NCBI GenBank assembly: GCA_963663145.1
Contig: OY760134.1
Coordinates: 2,976,001-3,040,000 of the forward strand
Length of the DNA: 64,000 bases
Source: Azotimanducus sp963663145
GTDB lineage: Bacteria; Pseudomonadota; Gammaproteobacteria; Pseudomonadales; Azotimanducaceae
Direction of reading: 5' to 3'
Numbering within the stretch: position 1 is the first letter of the stretch; every line of letters begins with the position of its first letter. Positions 7,940 to 17,166 of the stretch are shown here, one piece after another. Made by a program: the position numbers and the translations under genes. The notes under the pieces are model-generated. The model saw only the letters and a program-made list of their open reading frames with translations, was not told where the DNA came from and did no database searches.

Positions 7940-9196
7940 TCATACCTCGCCTTGGTACTTGGAGATTTCGTGCCGGCCAACCACCAGGTGATGCACTTCA
8001 TCCGGGCCATCCGCGAGCCGCAGGGTGCGCTGGCCGGTATACATGTTCGCGAGCGGCGTCCATTGGGAAACGCCGGTGGCGCCGTGAATCTGAATTGCCT
8101 CATCAATGATCCGACACACCCGTTCGGGGATCATCGCCTTGGCCATATGCACCCACACGCGCGCTTCGCGGCTGCCAAAGAGGTCCATGGAACGTGCCGC
8201 ACGCAACACCATGAGGCGCATGGCCTCGATTTCGATGCGCGCACGAGAGACCACTTCGAGGTTCTTTCCGAGTTGAATGAGCGGCTTTCCGAAGGCCTCG
8301 CGGGACATGGCGCGCTTGATCATGAGGTCGAGCGCCCGCTCGGCTTGGCCGATTGAGCGCATGCAGTGATGAATGCGCCCGGGCCCCAAGCGAAGCTGCG
8401 AGATCTCGAACCCCCTGCCCTCGCCGAGCAAGATGTTCTCTTCTGGGACGCGCACGTTTTCGAGCTTGATGTGCATGTGACCGTGCGGGGCATCGTCCTG
8501 ACCGAATACGTGCATGGGGCCGAGGATGTGTATTCCCGGCGTGTCCATGGGCACGAGAATTTGCGATTGCTGCCTGTTTGGGGCGGCGTCCGGGCTTGTC
8601 TTGACCATGCAGATCATGATCTTGCAGCGCGGGTCTCCGGCACCCGATATGTAGTACTTCTCGCCATTGATCACCCATTCGCCGTTTTCGAGGACCGCCC
8701 TTGTGCCGATGTTCTTGGCATCCGAGGAGGCGAGATTAGGTTCCGTCATGGCATAGCAGGAACGAATCTCCCCGTCCAAGAGCGGTTTCAGCCAGCGCTC
8801 CTTCTGCTGCTCCGTACCCACGCGCTCGATCACCTCCATATTGCCGGTATCGGGCGCACTGCAATTGAGGCATTCCGATGCCAGCGGATTTTTGCCAAGT
8901 TCGGCTGCGATGTAGGCATAGTCGAGATTCTTGAGGCCCTCTCCGGTCTCCGCGTCGGGTAGGAAGAAGTTCCACAACCCCAGTTCCTTCGCCTTGGCTT
9001 TTGCCCTGTCAAGTAGTTCGAGCTGCCCGGGCACAAAGCTCCAGCGGTCTTCGCGGTCCTGCCCGAGCTCGAAGAACCGCTCGGTAATGGGCTCCACTTC
9101 GTCCGCTATGAATTTCTTGACGGCATCCAAGAGCGGTGCGGCTTCTTCAGACATGCTGAGGTCATACACGTCCGCATCAAGGTCTGTTTGGCTCAT
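7940..9196 (-). CDS. acyl-CoA dehydrogenase (ACAD11/FadE-like)
   Basis: FAD enzyme that introduces the alpha-beta double bond in acyl-CoA. Family signatures are CYAMTEPNLASSDAKNI (flavin and substrate contact), RLGPGRIHHCMRSIGQAE (arginine-rich signature of the ACAD10/11 and FadE-like branch) and IIDEAIQIHGATG near the C-terminus. At 418 residues it is full length. It is the first gene of a transcript that continues without a gap into the SMUG1-like gene, and it is divergent from the SDR gene. Together with the ligase at 87-1892 and the thiolase at 52343-53488 it points to degradation of branched or cyclic acyl groups. Confidence 0.92.
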   Translation of the reverse strand: MSQTDLDADVYDLSMSEEAAPLLDAVKKFIADEVEPITERFFELGQDREDRWSFVPGQLELLDRAKAKAKELGLWNFFLPDAETGEGLKNLDYAYIAAELGKNPLASECLNCSAPDTGNMEVIERVGTEQQKERWLKPLLDGEIRSCYAMTEPNLASSDAKNIGTRAVLENGEWVINGEKYYISGAGDPRCKIMICMVKTSPDAAPNRQQSQILVPMDTPGIHILGPMHVFGQDDAPHGHMHIKLENVRVPEENILLGEGRGFEISQLRLGPGRIHHCMRSIGQAERALDLMIKRAMSREAFGKPLIQLGKNLEVVSRARIEIEAMRLMVLRAARSMDLFGSREARVWVHMAKAMIPERVCRIIDEAIQIHGATGVSQWTPLANMYTGQRTLRLADGPDEVHHLVVGRHEISKYQGEV

Positions 9197-9376
9197 GGCT
9201 CATCCTGCATCTTGGGAATTGAGCCTCGAATCATACCGACATCGACCACTCGCGAAACTCGCAGAAGGGACAGCATCATCGTGGCGGCAAGATTCTTGGT
9301 GCTCTCAACACATGGCCGCGCCAAATGACGCACAATCTAAAAAAGAACAACGCGCTTTGATAAGGAGCTTTTATAA

Positions 9377-10156
9377 ATGCTATCGACAGACATATTTGAC
9401 CTTTCTGGCAAGGTTGCCTTGCTGACCGGATCTTCAAGAGGCATGGGCAAGGCGATGGCCGAAGGGCTTGCGGCGCATGGCGCGCGCGTGGTCGTTTCGA
9501 GCCGCCGGACTGAGCAGTGCGAGGCCACCGCGAAGGAGATCAATGACCGTTTCGGCGACGGCAGTGCGGTGGCCATCGCCTGCAACGCCGGACGCAAGGG
9601 AGAACTGCAAGCGCTTGTTGAGGAAACACGGGAACGCTTGGGGCCGATCGACATCAGTATCGGCAATGCCGGTGTCAATCCCTTCTATGGTTCCATGACC
9701 GACATTCCCGACGAGGCTTTTGACAAGACCCTCTCGACCAACGTGAAAGCCAACCTCTGGCTGGCACAGATGGTGGTTCCAGACATGAAGGCCAAGGGGT
9801 CTGGTTCGATCATGATTACTTCGAGCACCGGAGCTTTTCGTCCCTCGGACACACTCGGCACCTACAGTGTTTCCAAGCTCGCCGATATCGCCTTGGTCAG
9901 AAACCTCGCGCTTGAACTCGGCCCCTTCGGGATACGCGTGAACGCCATATGTCCGGGTCTGGTGAAAACAGAATTCGCGCGTGCGCTTTGGGACAACCCG
10001 GAATCCGAGCGGCGGGTGAATGAAGAGGTGCCATTGAGGCGTCTGGGAGTGCCGGATGACCTTCAGGGCGTGGCGGTATTTCTGGCTTCGGATGCGAGCG
10101 CCTATATGACCGGACAGGCGCTGACACTTTGCGGCGGGACGCATATGTGGAGTTGA
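9377..10156 (+). CDS. SDR-family oxidoreductase
   Basis: Short-chain NAD(P)H dehydrogenase, full length at 259 residues. The TGSSRGMGKAMAEGLA nucleotide-binding glycine motif is near residue 17, NAG near residue 95, the catalytic Ser is in MITSSTGAFRPS, and YSVSK supplies the YxxxK Tyr-Lys pair. The end ASAYMTGQALTLCGG is typical of 3-oxoacyl reductases and related alcohol dehydrogenases. AAGGAG at 9361-9366 supports the start. It is monocistronic and ends before a strong terminator. The substrate is unknown, but divergence from an acyl-CoA dehydrogenase favours a lipid or alcohol role. Confidence 0.9.
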   Translation: MLSTDIFDLSGKVALLTGSSRGMGKAMAEGLAAHGARVVVSSRRTEQCEATAKEINDRFGDGSAVAIACNAGRKGELQALVEETRERLGPIDISIGNAGVNPFYGSMTDIPDEAFDKTLSTNVKANLWLAQMVVPDMKAKGSGSIMITSSTGAFRPSDTLGTYSVSKLADIALVRNLALELGPFGIRVNAICPGLVKTEFARALWDNPESERRVNEEVPLRRLGVPDDLQGVAVFLASDASAYMTGQALTLCGGTHMWS

Positions 10157-10173
10157 ACTGGGCTCCAATGCTG

Positions 10174-10200
10174 AAAAACTCTCTTTTATGAGAGTTTTTT
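10174..10200 (+). terminator. intrinsic terminator after the SDR gene
   Basis: AAAACTCTC and GAGAGTTTT form a perfect stem around a TTTTAT loop, and the stem ends in a T-run. It is 18 nt after the SDR stop codon. The A-rich left arm lets it work in both directions, but only the + strand gene ends here. Confidence 0.88.
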
Positions 10201-10279
10201 CACGGGTAAAGAGCAATTACGGGTGGGAATTCTGAAATCTGCTATATAGTCTCTTGGTCGTTCCAAGGAGAGCGAGACT

Positions 10280-12859
10280 ATGTCTCAGATTGTACGGCGT
10301 GTGAATGGCCCCAAGCCGCTTCGAATGCTTGCGTCCTTTGCCTTCCTAATCCCCCTTGTTCTGATCGCGAGCCCGGTACCGGCGGAATCTTCCGAAGGTG
10401 CGTTCACCATTGAAGAGATCGTGGTCACGGCGCGCAAACGCGAAGAATCACTGCAGGACGTGCCCCTGTCGGTGACCGCGTTTGACGCCACCTCTATCGA
10501 AAACGCCTTTGGCAACAACATAGGCGAGTTCTCGAAGATGTCCCCAAATGTGACCCTGACTCGACAGCCTTACGCCGGCAACGCCATCTTTGCCGGTATG
10601 CGCGGAATCGTATTTGGCGACCTTGAGAAAAGCTTTGATCCCGCCGTCGGCGTGGTGGTCGATGGGGTCGCGCTGGTCACCAACACGGGCGCGCTAATCG
10701 ACAACTTCGATTTGGAATCAGTCGAGATATTGCGAGGCCCGCAAGGCACCTTGTTCGGCCGCAATACCATCGCCGGCGTGGTCAACGTGCGGCGCAGCCG
10801 GCCAACCGGCGAATTCGGCCTGCGCACGCAATTGCGCTACGGAGCCAACAATGAGACCGACCTAAAAGCCGTGCTGAACTTCCCGGTGACTGACACCTTG
10901 AGCACCAAAGTAGCCGCTTTTCTTGACAAGGGCGACGGCTTTCAGGAAGAAGGGCACTTCAACCTTATGACCGGCGAAATCGACGGGCGCGGACATGACA
11001 TCCCCGGCGAAGACACCATCAACGTCTATACCAGCTTTCTGTGGGAACCGACAGATGACCTCAGTGCCTTGCTCACGTTCGAGTATATCGACGATGATTC
11101 CACGCTCGCCTCGCCAACCAACCTCACGGTCCCAAACCTCTCTCCGGCGCTCTGGGGCAGCATCACCGGAAACATGTTTGTGGGCCTGTTTTCGGGAGAC
11201 CCGAGCGCCGTGGGGACTGCGATAGGCACCACCCTGTTTCTGGGTGGCAACTTCTGCGATGTCCACGGGACGGTGTTCGCTCCGCTGAATGGCTGGGTTC
11301 CCGAGATCGCCTGCGCGGAGTACGGCTATGAACTTGGCGAGCAGAACGGCTACCGATACTCCATCTCGGCGCAGAACTTTAACAACGCCATTGAGCAGAA
11401 GGGATACACCCTCGAACTCAATTACGATTACGGCGACCTTCGTTTCACGTCGGTCACAGGCTACAAGGAAGAAGAAGAACTCCTTGACGAGGACAACCTC
11501 GGGACACCCATCTACATCTTCCATCCTTGGCGCCCCCAAGAATATGAGCAGTTCAGCACGGAACTGCGGGTTGCCTCCGATTACGGCGGCAAGTTTGATT
11601 TCGTCGGGGGCATTTACTACGTCGAGTCCTCCTATTTCATTACTGCCAGTGTCTACGTGTTCGGCAACCGTCGGCTGCCCGGTGCTTCGCCGTCACCCGA
11701 TGGCGACGCGGGCCAGGACCTCACCGCATCGGCGATATTTGGCGAGGTCTACTACCGGGTCACGGACGACCTGCGATTGACGGTCGGCGGGCGTTGGACG
11801 GATGAAGAAAAGGACTTCTTTATCTTCCAGAGAGTTTCTGGTGATTCCAGCGGAGTCTTGCCGAGTGTCCCCCCATACACTGCTTGGGGCTGTGGGCTCG
11901 ACGGCGCGGTCAAAGACTATGCTGATTTGGTTGGACAATACTGGGTGCAAACCGCGCCGACGCCAGAGGCGGCGGCGCTGCGCACCGCAGGCCTTCGGTG
12001 CAACTCGGATGGCAAGGAGAGTTGGGCGGAATTCACGCCACGCATCAGCTTGGAGTACAACTGGAACGACAAGGTCATGACCTACCTCTCATGGTCGCGC
12101 GGCTTCCGTTCCGGCGGCTTCAATGGACGCGCAACTACGCCCTCATCAATGGGCCCTTATGACCCCGAAGTCGTGGACAGCTACGAGATTGGCTTGAGGT
12201 CGAACCTGCTCAATGATCGCCTGCTGTTCAACGCCACCTTGTTCCGTTCCGAATATCAAGACAAGCATGAGAGCGAGATCTATCAGTTCGGAGCCGCGAC
12301 GGAAACAGTAGTCAACAACGCCGCTGAAGCGACCATCGATGGTATGGAAATCGAGGCCCAGTACCTTGCTACCGAACATATGCAATTTCGCCTGACGCTA
12401 GGCATGATCGACGGCGTGTACGAAGAGTTCCTGGCGCCCGACCGCGTCGCCTGCCAAGGCATTTCGCGCGCCAGTTGTCCGCGCGTGGACCGCTCGGGAG
12501 ACTTCGACTTTGGGTTTCAGCCTGACTGGAATGCCAGTGCCGCCATGACCTATTGGCAGCCTTTGCCGGACGGGTGGGGAGACCTCACCGGCATGGCGCT
12601 TTATAGCTGGACCAACAAGACCATCGGCAACTTTGGTCAGCCTGACCCGATGGGACTCGGGCGCAACGAGTTTCCAGCACGCGGCGAGTGGGATTTCACG
12701 CTCATCTGGGAGCGCGACGCCTTCAAAGTGGCTGGCTACGTCAAGGATGCGTTTCACGAGGACAACTACTTGGCCACCTCGGTCGATGTGGGTGTGTTCT
12801 GGTTCGGAGCAGTGACTGTTGGCCGCACTTGGGGCATAGAAATCACGCACGAACTGTAG
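10280..12859 (+). CDS. TonB-dependent outer-membrane receptor
   Basis: Outer-membrane active-transport receptor, 859 residues. A signal peptide covers about residues 1-35 (hydrophobic core FAFLIPLVLIASPVPA). Next comes a TonB-box-like EEIVVTARKREESLQDVPLS, then the plug domain (VEILRGPQGTLFGRNTIAG) and a 22-strand-type barrel with many aromatic-rich strands. The C-terminus WGIEITHEL ends on a barrel strand. AAGGAG precedes the ATG. The TARKREESLQDVP type is abundant in marine and sphingomonad-like bacteria for uptake of complex organics rather than siderophores, and the substrate is unassigned. A TonB-like partner gene is at 36592-37317. Confidence 0.93.
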   Translation: MSQIVRRVNGPKPLRMLASFAFLIPLVLIASPVPAESSEGAFTIEEIVVTARKREESLQDVPLSVTAFDATSIENAFGNNIGEFSKMSPNVTLTRQPYAGNAIFAGMRGIVFGDLEKSFDPAVGVVVDGVALVTNTGALIDNFDLESVEILRGPQGTLFGRNTIAGVVNVRRSRPTGEFGLRTQLRYGANNETDLKAVLNFPVTDTLSTKVAAFLDKGDGFQEEGHFNLMTGEIDGRGHDIPGEDTINVYTSFLWEPTDDLSALLTFEYIDDDSTLASPTNLTVPNLSPALWGSITGNMFVGLFSGDPSAVGTAIGTTLFLGGNFCDVHGTVFAPLNGWVPEIACAEYGYELGEQNGYRYSISAQNFNNAIEQKGYTLELNYDYGDLRFTSVTGYKEEEELLDEDNLGTPIYIFHPWRPQEYEQFSTELRVASDYGGKFDFVGGIYYVESSYFITASVYVFGNRRLPGASPSPDGDAGQDLTASAIFGEVYYRVTDDLRLTVGGRWTDEEKDFFIFQRVSGDSSGVLPSVPPYTAWGCGLDGAVKDYADLVGQYWVQTAPTPEAAALRTAGLRCNSDGKESWAEFTPRISLEYNWNDKVMTYLSWSRGFRSGGFNGRATTPSSMGPYDPEVVDSYEIGLRSNLLNDRLLFNATLFRSEYQDKHESEIYQFGAATETVVNNAAEATIDGMEIEAQYLATEHMQFRLTLGMIDGVYEEFLAPDRVACQGISRASCPRVDRSGDFDFGFQPDWNASAAMTYWQPLPDGWGDLTGMALYSWTNKTIGNFGQPDPMGLGRNEFPARGEWDFTLIWERDAFKVAGYVKDAFHEDNYLATSVDVGVFWFGAVTVGRTWGIEITHEL

Positions 12860-12942
12860 TGATCAGCGGGCCGGACACGCTCTGCGCTTAAATGGTTTAA
12901 GGCTGAGGGTCGTTCGGCAACGACGAAGCAAACAGGCGGAAG

Positions 12943-13995
12943 CTATTCCTTGCTTCTGTGTGCGATGCGTTGCAGGGCTTGGTCTTGCGCTACGCTTGTG
13001 GGGTCTGAGGCAGATTCGTCGGAGTATTCAAGAATCTCCAAGGTTGTGTCGTAAATGCCTTCGATTGTGCTCGCTGCTTCCTGCTCATCGTAGTCGCCGA
13101 AAATGTCACTACTTGCGTGCAGCATGCCGCCGGCGCTTAGTACGAAGTCGGGCACGAAGGTGATTCCTCGAGCTTTGAGCGCCGCGCCTACCGAAGGCTC
13201 TGCCAACTGGTTATTAGCGGATCCGGCGATGACTTTCGCCCTGATTTTGCCCAGGTTTTCATGCGTCAACACGCCGCCAAGCGCGCAAGGGGCGAGTACA
13301 TCCACAGGTTGAAAAAGGATCTCCGACGGATCAACCGGCAGTGCGGCGAAGGTCCGCTTGGCTCTCTCGACCGCCTGCCTGCTGCGGTCGGCGATTACCA
13401 GCGTGCAACCGCGGGTGTGCAGCAATCGGCATAGCTCAAAACCGACCTGGCCGATTCCTTGGACAGCGACGGTGAGGCGAGAGAAATCCTCATGTCCCGA
13501 GGTATGTCGCACTGCGGCACGCATGCCATGCAAGACGCCAAGCGCGGTGTGGGGCGCGGGGTCTCCATTGCGACCATCTCCAGATGTCTTGCCGAATACG
13601 AATTTCGTATGTTTGGCAAGCACCTCGACGGCATCGATGCCTACGCCCACATCCTCCGCCGTCCAATATTGACCGCCCAAGCCTTCAATATGTTTGGCGA
13701 ACGCGATGAGACGCGCGTCTCTGTTGGCATCTGCGGGGTCGGCAATGATCACTGACTTGCCGCCGCCAAGAGGCAATCCGGCAAGCGCATTTTTGATGGT
13801 CATGGCATGCGATAGCCTCAGTACGTCCGTGATGGCCGCATCGAAGGATTCGTAAGGCAACATCCGGCAGCCACCGGCTGCCGGGCCGAGCACGGTGCTG
13901 TGAATCGCGACGATCGCTGACAGATCCGTCGCAGGATCTCGACAGAACAACACCTGCTCGTGGTCGCGGTATTCAGGATGGTCAAAGACCTGCAT
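12943..13995 (-). CDS. Leu/Phe/Glu/Val-type amino-acid dehydrogenase
   Basis: NAD-dependent oxidative deaminase of the leucine/phenylalanine dehydrogenase family. The start MQVFDHPEYRDHEQV is characteristic; LGPAAGGCRM and LPLGGGKSVI contain the substrate-binding and catalytic lysine region, and VQGIGQVGFELCRLL is the Rossmann motif. I chose the ATG at 13995 because family members start at MxVF; an upstream ATG at 14028 is also open. It is a single gene between the TonB receptor and the TRAP permeases. Likely substrates are branched-chain or aromatic amino acids; some relatives serve branched fatty-acid synthesis. Confidence 0.88.
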   Translation of the reverse strand: MQVFDHPEYRDHEQVLFCRDPATDLSAIVAIHSTVLGPAAGGCRMLPYESFDAAITDVLRLSHAMTIKNALAGLPLGGGKSVIIADPADANRDARLIAFAKHIEGLGGQYWTAEDVGVGIDAVEVLAKHTKFVFGKTSGDGRNGDPAPHTALGVLHGMRAAVRHTSGHEDFSRLTVAVQGIGQVGFELCRLLHTRGCTLVIADRSRQAVERAKRTFAALPVDPSEILFQPVDVLAPCALGGVLTHENLGKIRAKVIAGSANNQLAEPSVGAALKARGITFVPDFVLSAGGMLHASSDIFGDYDEQEAASTIEGIYDTTLEILEYSDESASDPTSVAQDQALQRIAHRSKE

Positions 13996-14077
13996 GCTCG
14001 GGCGATGGCTCCTCATATTGCTTGGCATCTTACAAAAAGCGTTCGCAATTTCCCAAGTTCGGTGGTCAGAACCTATA

Positions 14078-14089
14078 CCCCCCCCCCCC
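14078..14089. repeat. homopolymeric tract of 12 C
   Basis: Twelve consecutive C residues on the + strand lie in the short region between the dehydrogenase start and the TRAP permease stop, about 80 bases upstream of the dehydrogenase start codon. Tracts of this length are prone to slippage. Its position could alter promoter spacing for the dehydrogenase, but no promoter boxes at a suitable distance were clear. Confidence 0.9.
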
Positions 14090-14139
14090 TGTGAGGACGG
14101 GATTATTCACTCTTTTGCGAGCTGAGAGGTTCAATACTT

Positions 14140-15513
14140 TTAACCTCTGAGCGCGTAAGGCAACCCAGTTGCAAGATTAGGGAACACCGCAAGCAGTACC
14201 AGCATCAAGAGTTGCAGCGCAATGAAGGGCAATGCGCCCTTGTAGATGTCTCGAGTGTCGACCGATTTAGGCGTGACGCCGCGCAGGTAGAAGAGCGAGA
14301 ACCCGAAGGGAGGGGTCAGGAAGGAAGTTTGAAGATTGATCGCGATCATGATGCCGAGCCACACGGGGTCGAATCCCATGGCCAGCAGCACTGGACCGAC
14401 AATCGGGACCACCACAAAGGTGATTTCGATAAAGTCCAAAATAAACCCGAGCAGGAAGAGCACCAGCATGACGATGATCAGGGCGCCAATTTCACCGCCG
14501 GGCATGTTTTCGAATACCGAGCGTACCAGTTCATCGCCGCCATAGGCCCGAAACACCAGAGAAAATATAGACGCGCCTATGAGAATGAAAAACACCATGG
14601 CGGTCGTCTTCAGCGTCTCGCGCGATGTTTCTCGAAGGGTTGATCTGTTCAAACGCCCATAGGCCAAGGCGAGCAGCACGGCCCCGAACGCGCCAACGCC
14701 CGCCGCTTCGGTCGGTGTGGAATAGCCACCGAGAATGGCTCCGAGGACCGCCACAATTAGGGTCAAGGGCGGCGCCAGGCCGAGCGCAAGCTCTTTCGCG
14801 CTTGGTCGCTTTCCCGTCCTTTCAGTGGTCTTCTCCAAGCGGTCCGGCTTGATCCAAGCGGTCAGAAAAATCAACCCTAGATACAGCGCCACTAGCAGCA
14901 GGCCGGGGATGAGTGCACCTGCGAACAGATCGCCCACGGATACTGTATTGGGGGCAAAAATGCCCTGTTGCAGTTGCGCCTGTTGGTAGGCGTTGGAGAG
15001 CACGTCGCCGAGCAGCACCAAGACAATCGAGGGTGGAATGATCTGCCCCAGGGTACCGGTCGCGGCAATGGTGCCGGTGGCCGTGCGGCTATCGTAGCCG
15101 GCATTCAGCATGGTCGGCAGCGCGATGAGGCCCAAGGTCACGACGGTCGCGCCCACAATGCCCGTGCTCGCAGACATGAGCATACCGACGAGAATCACGG
15201 CACAGGCGAGTCCGCCACGCGCGCCGCTCATGAGCCCGGTCAGGCAATCAAGCAAGCGCTCAGCGATGCGTGTTTTCTCAAGCATCACGCCCATGAACAC
15301 GAACAAGGGCACCGCCAGCAGTGTTTGATTGGTGGCGATGCCGAACAAACGGCCGGACAGAAACCCGAGGTCGGAAAGATCGAAGAGCCCGAACACCGAG
15401 CCTGCCAATGCGAAGGCGAGTGCGACGCCCGCCAGCGTGGCGGCGGCCGGGTAGCCGAGCAAGAGTGCCGCGAACACCGCGGCGAACATGAAGAGTGGAA
15501 TCAGCTCAATCAT
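14140..15513 (-). CDS. dctM: TRAP transporter large permease (DctM)
   Basis: Large membrane subunit of a tripartite ATP-independent periplasmic transporter, which uses the sodium gradient to import organic acids and similar solutes. At 457 residues it has about 12 hydrophobic segments and the family stretches GTLGQIIPPSIVLVLLGDVL and SFLTPPFGFSLFYLRGV, the latter a hallmark of DctM. It overlaps the small permease gene by 4 nt (15510-15513), so the two are translationally coupled. No periplasmic binding protein (DctP) gene is next to them, so that component must be elsewhere. Confidence 0.93.
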   Translation of the reverse strand: MIELIPLFMFAAVFAALLLGYPAAATLAGVALAFALAGSVFGLFDLSDLGFLSGRLFGIATNQTLLAVPLFVFMGVMLEKTRIAERLLDCLTGLMSGARGGLACAVILVGMLMSASTGIVGATVVTLGLIALPTMLNAGYDSRTATGTIAATGTLGQIIPPSIVLVLLGDVLSNAYQQAQLQQGIFAPNTVSVGDLFAGALIPGLLLVALYLGLIFLTAWIKPDRLEKTTERTGKRPSAKELALGLAPPLTLIVAVLGAILGGYSTPTEAAGVGAFGAVLLALAYGRLNRSTLRETSRETLKTTAMVFFILIGASIFSLVFRAYGGDELVRSVFENMPGGEIGALIIVMLVLFLLGFILDFIEITFVVVPIVGPVLLAMGFDPVWLGIMIAINLQTSFLTPPFGFSLFYLRGVTPKSVDTRDIYKGALPFIALQLLMLVLLAVFPNLATGLPYALRG

Positions 15514-16040
15514 GCCTGCCGGTCTTCGCTTGCAAGCGCCCGGAGCAATTTAATGCACTCCGAGATGATTTGCAGCGCCAGCAGTGACGGCATCAAGAGA
15601 ATGACGGTCTTTAATAGAAACACGGCCGGTATGCCTCCTACCTCGGGAGACCCCTCACGGATTCGCCAACTCGCCAGCACCCAGTCAAAACTCGAGACGA
15701 ACACGACTATGCACATGGGAAGCAGCAAGCAGAGGTGGCCGACAAGATCGATCTTGATTTGCGACCGTCTCGTGAGCTTCGAGTAGAGGATGTCGACGCG
15801 CACATGGCGGTTTTCTTTGAAGGTCCAAGCTGCCCCCGCGAGGAACACCAGCGAGTTCATATAGATGACGGACTCCTGCAGGGCGATCGCGCCGATGCCG
15901 AAGCCATAGCGAAGGAGCACAATCGCGACCGTCGCCGCCACCATGGCGGCCGTCAGCCAAGATAGACCTTGACCCAAATAGTCCTGAAAACGGTCAATCG
16001 CGTGCGCCAAGCGTTTCACAGCGCGACTTTCTGGGTGCAA
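15510..16040 (-). CDS. dctQ: TRAP transporter small permease (DctQ)
   Basis: Small four-helix membrane subunit that pairs with DctM. It has 176 residues with hydrophobic segments near 30-50, 65-85, 105-125 and 145-165, and the DctQ-type VRVDILYSKL motif between helices 2 and 3. Its 3' end overlaps dctM by 4 nt and its 5' end overlaps ubiA by 25 nt on the same strand. The overlap suggests read-through from ubiA, although ubiquinone synthesis and TRAP import have no obvious link. Confidence 0.88.
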   Translation of the reverse strand: MHPESRAVKRLAHAIDRFQDYLGQGLSWLTAAMVAATVAIVLLRYGFGIGAIALQESVIYMNSLVFLAGAAWTFKENRHVRVDILYSKLTRRSQIKIDLVGHLCLLLPMCIVVFVSSFDWVLASWRIREGSPEVGGIPAVFLLKTVILLMPSLLALQIISECIKLLRALASEDRQA

Positions 16041-16894
16041 AGCGCCAGCAGCATCAAGCTGCCGACCCAGGCGTTATGCCGAAACGCGCGAAGATAGCCA
16101 AGCGCTTCTCTATGCACCTCCTTGCCCAGTCGAAGAAGCTGATAGCCGAAGAGCGCAAGCATGCCAATAAGAAACAGGTAGTAGTGCCAAACGTAGCCAA
16201 GCCTCACGCCCAGCGCGACGAGACTTGCCAGCATGCCCAATTGGCACAGCGCAATCAGTCGTAGCGACCCTCCTACGCCGAACCGGGTGGCCAGCGAACC
16301 CACGCCAATCTTTTTGTCATCGGGGAGGTCCTGCAGCGCATAAAAGGTGTCGTAAGCAAGAATCCAAAGAAAGTTCGCCAAGAACAACCAAAGCGCGGAT
16401 TCGGTGATGCGTCCAGAGACTTCGACCGATGCCACCAGAATCCCCCAACTGAAGGCCACGCCAAGCACGAGTTGTGGAAGGCTGGTCACCCGCTTCGCGA
16501 ATGGATAGAGCAGGATGAGCGGGACGCCCAGCACGGCGGTGAGGGCAGCCCAAGGCGTGAGCAGCAGTAGCAGCAGCGCCGCCATTGCCATGAGAAGGAC
16601 GAACACGGCGATTGCCTCGGCAGGCGCTACGCGACCCGAAGCCAGTGGCCTATGTCGGGTGCGCACCACATTCGAGTCAAAATGTCTGTCCGCATAGTCA
16701 TTGATCACGCATCCTGCGGAGCGGGTCAGCCACACGCCGAGCGTGAAAATAATCACCGTCTTTGCTGATGGCCAACCGGCGCCGCTCACTAAGAGCGAGG
16801 CCAGGGTTGGAAACAAGAGTAGCAGCCAACCAATGGGTGTTCCTTGTCGGGTGAGCTTGGAATAATTCCCGATTCGCGCCGCGAGGCTGGTCAT
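16016..16894 (-). CDS. ubiA: 4-hydroxybenzoate polyprenyltransferase
   Basis: Inner-membrane prenyltransferase that attaches the polyprenyl tail to 4-hydroxybenzoate in ubiquinone synthesis. The first Asp-rich motif NDYADRHFDSNVVRT and the second, DLPDDKKIGVGSLATRFG, bind the Mg-diphosphate substrate. At 292 residues it has about eight hydrophobic segments, typical of UbiA. It is divergent from the rubredoxin gene, with 82 nt between them, and upstream of dctQM. No ubiC is adjacent. Confidence 0.93.
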   Translation of the reverse strand: MTSLAARIGNYSKLTRQGTPIGWLLLLFPTLASLLVSGAGWPSAKTVIIFTLGVWLTRSAGCVINDYADRHFDSNVVRTRHRPLASGRVAPAEAIAVFVLLMAMAALLLLLLTPWAALTAVLGVPLILLYPFAKRVTSLPQLVLGVAFSWGILVASVEVSGRITESALWLFLANFLWILAYDTFYALQDLPDDKKIGVGSLATRFGVGGSLRLIALCQLGMLASLVALGVRLGYVWHYYLFLIGMLALFGYQLLRLGKEVHREALGYLRAFRHNAWVGSLMLLALCTQKVAL

Positions 16895-16976
16895 GGCGAC
16901 CGCTCTAGGTCTTTCAGGAAGCGCAAAAATTCGTTATTCTGATCGGCTGATTTGTACGTCGTGAATTGAAACACCA

Positions 16977-17144
16977 ATGCGCAAGTGGCAATGCATCGTC
17001 TGCGGATGGATCTATGACGAAGCCGAAGGATTCGAAGACGAGGGCTACCCTCCCGGCACCCTGTGGGAGGACATCCCCGATGACTTCGTGTGCCCAGAGT
17101 GCGGCGTTGCCAAGAGCGACTTTGAAATGATCGAAGTCGGGTAA
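16977..17144 (+). CDS. rubredoxin
   Basis: A 55-residue Fe(Cys)4 electron carrier. The two CxxC knuckles are CIVCGWIYDEAEG (residues 6 and 9) and CPECGVAKSDFE (residues 39 and 42), and the conserved PGTLWEDIPDDFVCP lies between them. The length is typical of a single rubredoxin domain. It is divergently transcribed from ubiA, an arrangement seen in several gammaproteobacteria. It may supply electrons to alkane or other hydroxylases, or to oxidative-stress enzymes; no rubredoxin reductase is in the window. Confidence 0.95.
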   Translation: MRKWQCIVCGWIYDEAEGFEDEGYPPGTLWEDIPDDFVCPECGVAKSDFEMIEVG

Positions 17145-17166
17145 CCTGCCGAACGCTCATTTGTGG

